Source of the DNA: Paucibacter sediminis
GTDB taxonomy: Bacteria > Pseudomonadota > Gammaproteobacteria > Burkholderiales > Burkholderiaceae_C
Assembly: GCF_030254645.1 (NCBI RefSeq)
Contig: NZ_CP116346.1
Coordinates: 3,823,001-3,887,000, forward strand
Length of the DNA stretch: 64,000 bases
Direction of reading: 5' to 3'
Under the pieces are notes generated by a model that did not search any database, was not told the DNA's origin, and saw nothing but the letters and a program-made list of their open reading frames with translations. This document shows, piece by piece, positions 62,984 to 64,000 of this stretch (within the stretch, counting starts at the first letter, position 1; the number at the start of each line of letters is the position of its first letter). A program made the translations under genes and the position numbers.

Positions 62984-64000
62984 TCAGGGCCGGGCCATGG
63001 CCATGGCGCATTCATGCACCAGGGCCGAGCCCTTGTAGATCAGGCCGGTATAGAGCTGCACCAGGTCGGCGCCGGCCTGCAGCTTGGCGCGCGCATCCGC
63101 GCCGCTCAGCACCCCGCCCACTCCGATGATGGGGTAGTGGCTGCCCAGCGCGGCGCGCAGCAGCCTGATCACCTTGTTGCTGGCCTCGAACACCGGCTTG
63201 CCCGAGAGACCGCCGGTTTCTTCCGCATGCGGCAGGCCCTGCACGGCCTCGCGGGAGATGGTGGTGTTGGTGGCGATCACGCCATCGATGCCGTTGTTCT
63301 GCAGGGTCTGGGCGATCACCGCCACCTGGGCCTCGTCCAGGTCGGGCGCAATCTTCACGAACATCGGCACCACGCGGCCCGAGCTCGCCTGCAATTGCAG
63401 CTTGCGCGCCTGCAGGGCGCCTAGCAAGGCGTCCAGCGCCGCGTCGCCCTGCAGCGCGCGCAGATTCTTGGTGTTGGGGCTGGAGATGTTGATGGTGATG
63501 TAGTCGGCATGCGGGAACACCCCGTCCAGGCCGATCAGGTAATCGTCCACCGCCTGCTCGATCGGCGTGGCGGCGTTCTTGCCGATGTTTAGGCCCACCA
63601 GGCCGCCGGCGGCGCGGAAGCTGTGGGCGCGCTGCACATTCGCCAGAAAACTGGCCAGGCCCTCGTTGTTGAAGCCCAGGCGGTTGATCAGGGCCTGGGC
63701 CTCGGGCAGGCGAAAGATGCGCGGCTTGTCGTTGCCGGGCTGGCCCTTGGGCGTGACGGTGCCCACCTCGATGAAACCGAAGCCCATCGCCCCCAGGCCG
63801 TCGATGCAGCGGCCGTTCTTGTCCAGGCCGGCGGCCAGGCCGATGCGGTTGGGGAACTTGAGCCCCGCCAGCTCGACCGGGTCGGCCACGCGCGGCTGGG
63901 ACCACAGCGTGGCGGCCGCGGTGTTCTGCAGCCTGGCGATGCTGTCGAGGGTCAGTTCGTGCGCCCGCTCGGGGTCCAGCTTGAACAGGAAGGGGCGGGC
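62984..64000 (-). CDS. pyrD: dihydroorotate dehydrogenase (quinone), 5' end cut by window
   Basis: At least 338 residues are visible of the class 2 enzyme that oxidises dihydroorotate with FMN and passes electrons to the quinone pool at the inner membrane. The frame continues to the window edge: [20 protein letters not shown] is the N-terminal quinone-binding helix pair. Further motifs: [55 protein letters not shown]. The catalytic Ser in the NISSPNT loop is present. A handful of N-terminal residues lie outside the window. Confidence 0.95.
   Translation of the reverse strand, partial: ARPFLFKLDPERAHELTLDSIARLQNTAAATLWSQPRVADPVELAGLKFPNRIGLAAGLDKNGRCIDGLGAMGFGFIEVGTVTPKGQPGNDKPRIFRLPEAQALINRLGFNNEGLASFLANVQRAHSFRAAGGLVGLNIGKNAATPIEQAVDDYLIGLDGVFPHADYITINISSPNTKNLRALQGDAALDALLGALQARKLQLQASSGRVVPMFVKIAPDLDEAQVAVIAQTLQNNGIDGVIATNTTISREAVQGLPHAEETGGLSGKPVFEASNKVIRLLRAALGSHYPIIGVGGVLSGADARAKLQAGADLVQLYTGLIYKGSALVHECAMAMARP

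Overview
This 64 kb window looks like chromosome of a high-G+C betaproteobacterium of the order Burkholderiales, probably from the Roseateles/Rubrivivax/Leptothrix neighbourhood. The evidence is the serC-pheA-tyrA-aroA/cmk-rpsA-ihfB-lapA-lapB order, a fused AroA-Cmk protein, a tmRNA tag of ANDSTFALAA, and a FxDxF-type PEP-CTERM protein. Species cannot be named from the sequence alone. Nearly all genes are vertical core genes with strong GC-rich codon bias. One 5.4 kb stretch (about 21511-26990) is clearly different.

Layout. 1-7.9 kb: envelope and glycan genes: a patatin-like lipase end, a ComEA-like helix-hairpin-helix protein, MsbA, four glycosyltransferases (three translationally coupled) and LapB/LapA. 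7.9-18.8 kb, minus strand: ihfB, rpsA, aroA-cmk, tyrA, pheA, serC, a DUF2059 exported protein and gyrA, joining aromatic/serine biosynthesis, ribosome, nucleoid and DNA-topology functions. 18.9-21.5 kb, plus strand: OmpA-like protein, ubiG, gph and the tmRNA gene ssrA. 21.5-27 kb: a small integrative element at the 3' end of ssrA. It has a DUF4102-type tyrosine integrase, a membrane protein, an AlpA-type excisionase/regulator, two further helix-turn-helix proteins, a zinc-ribbon protein and a lower-GC membrane protein on the opposite strand. It has no relaxase, capsid or terminase gene.

27-33.8 kb: GYD protein, a TonB-dependent receptor, VOC and EVE proteins, and feoB/feoA behind a Fur-box-like palindrome. 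33.9-42.1 kb: an eight-gene nucleoside uptake and salvage operon (BMP-type ABC transporter, cdd, purine nucleoside phosphorylase, deoC, deoA) behind a LacI/PurR-like operator pair. 42.1-47.2 kb: trmB, coaBC, dut, a SlyD-like isomerase, a RoxA-like ribosomal oxygenase, a hypothetical protein and a small lipoprotein. 47.2-53.6 kb, minus strand: MBL hydrolase, bamC, dapA, a methyltransferase, a 44-aa membrane peptide, an MFS transporter and an amidohydrolase. 53.6-59.6 kb: the topoisomerase IV genes parE and parC, separated by a histone-deacetylase-like amidohydrolase and a GNAT acetyltransferase. 59.6-64 kb: S9 peptidase, PEP-CTERM protein, CYTH protein and pyrD (cut by the window end).

The best candidate for something undescribed is the ssrA-linked element. 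It has matching repeat arrays at both ends (CAGTAACTT units), three TTGCC sites spaced exactly 21 bp apart before the AlpA gene, 24-bp-spaced direct repeats before the zinc-ribbon gene, and two unassigned membrane proteins that could be cargo. The deacetylase/acetyltransferase pair inside the topoisomerase IV locus is the second most interesting arrangement.
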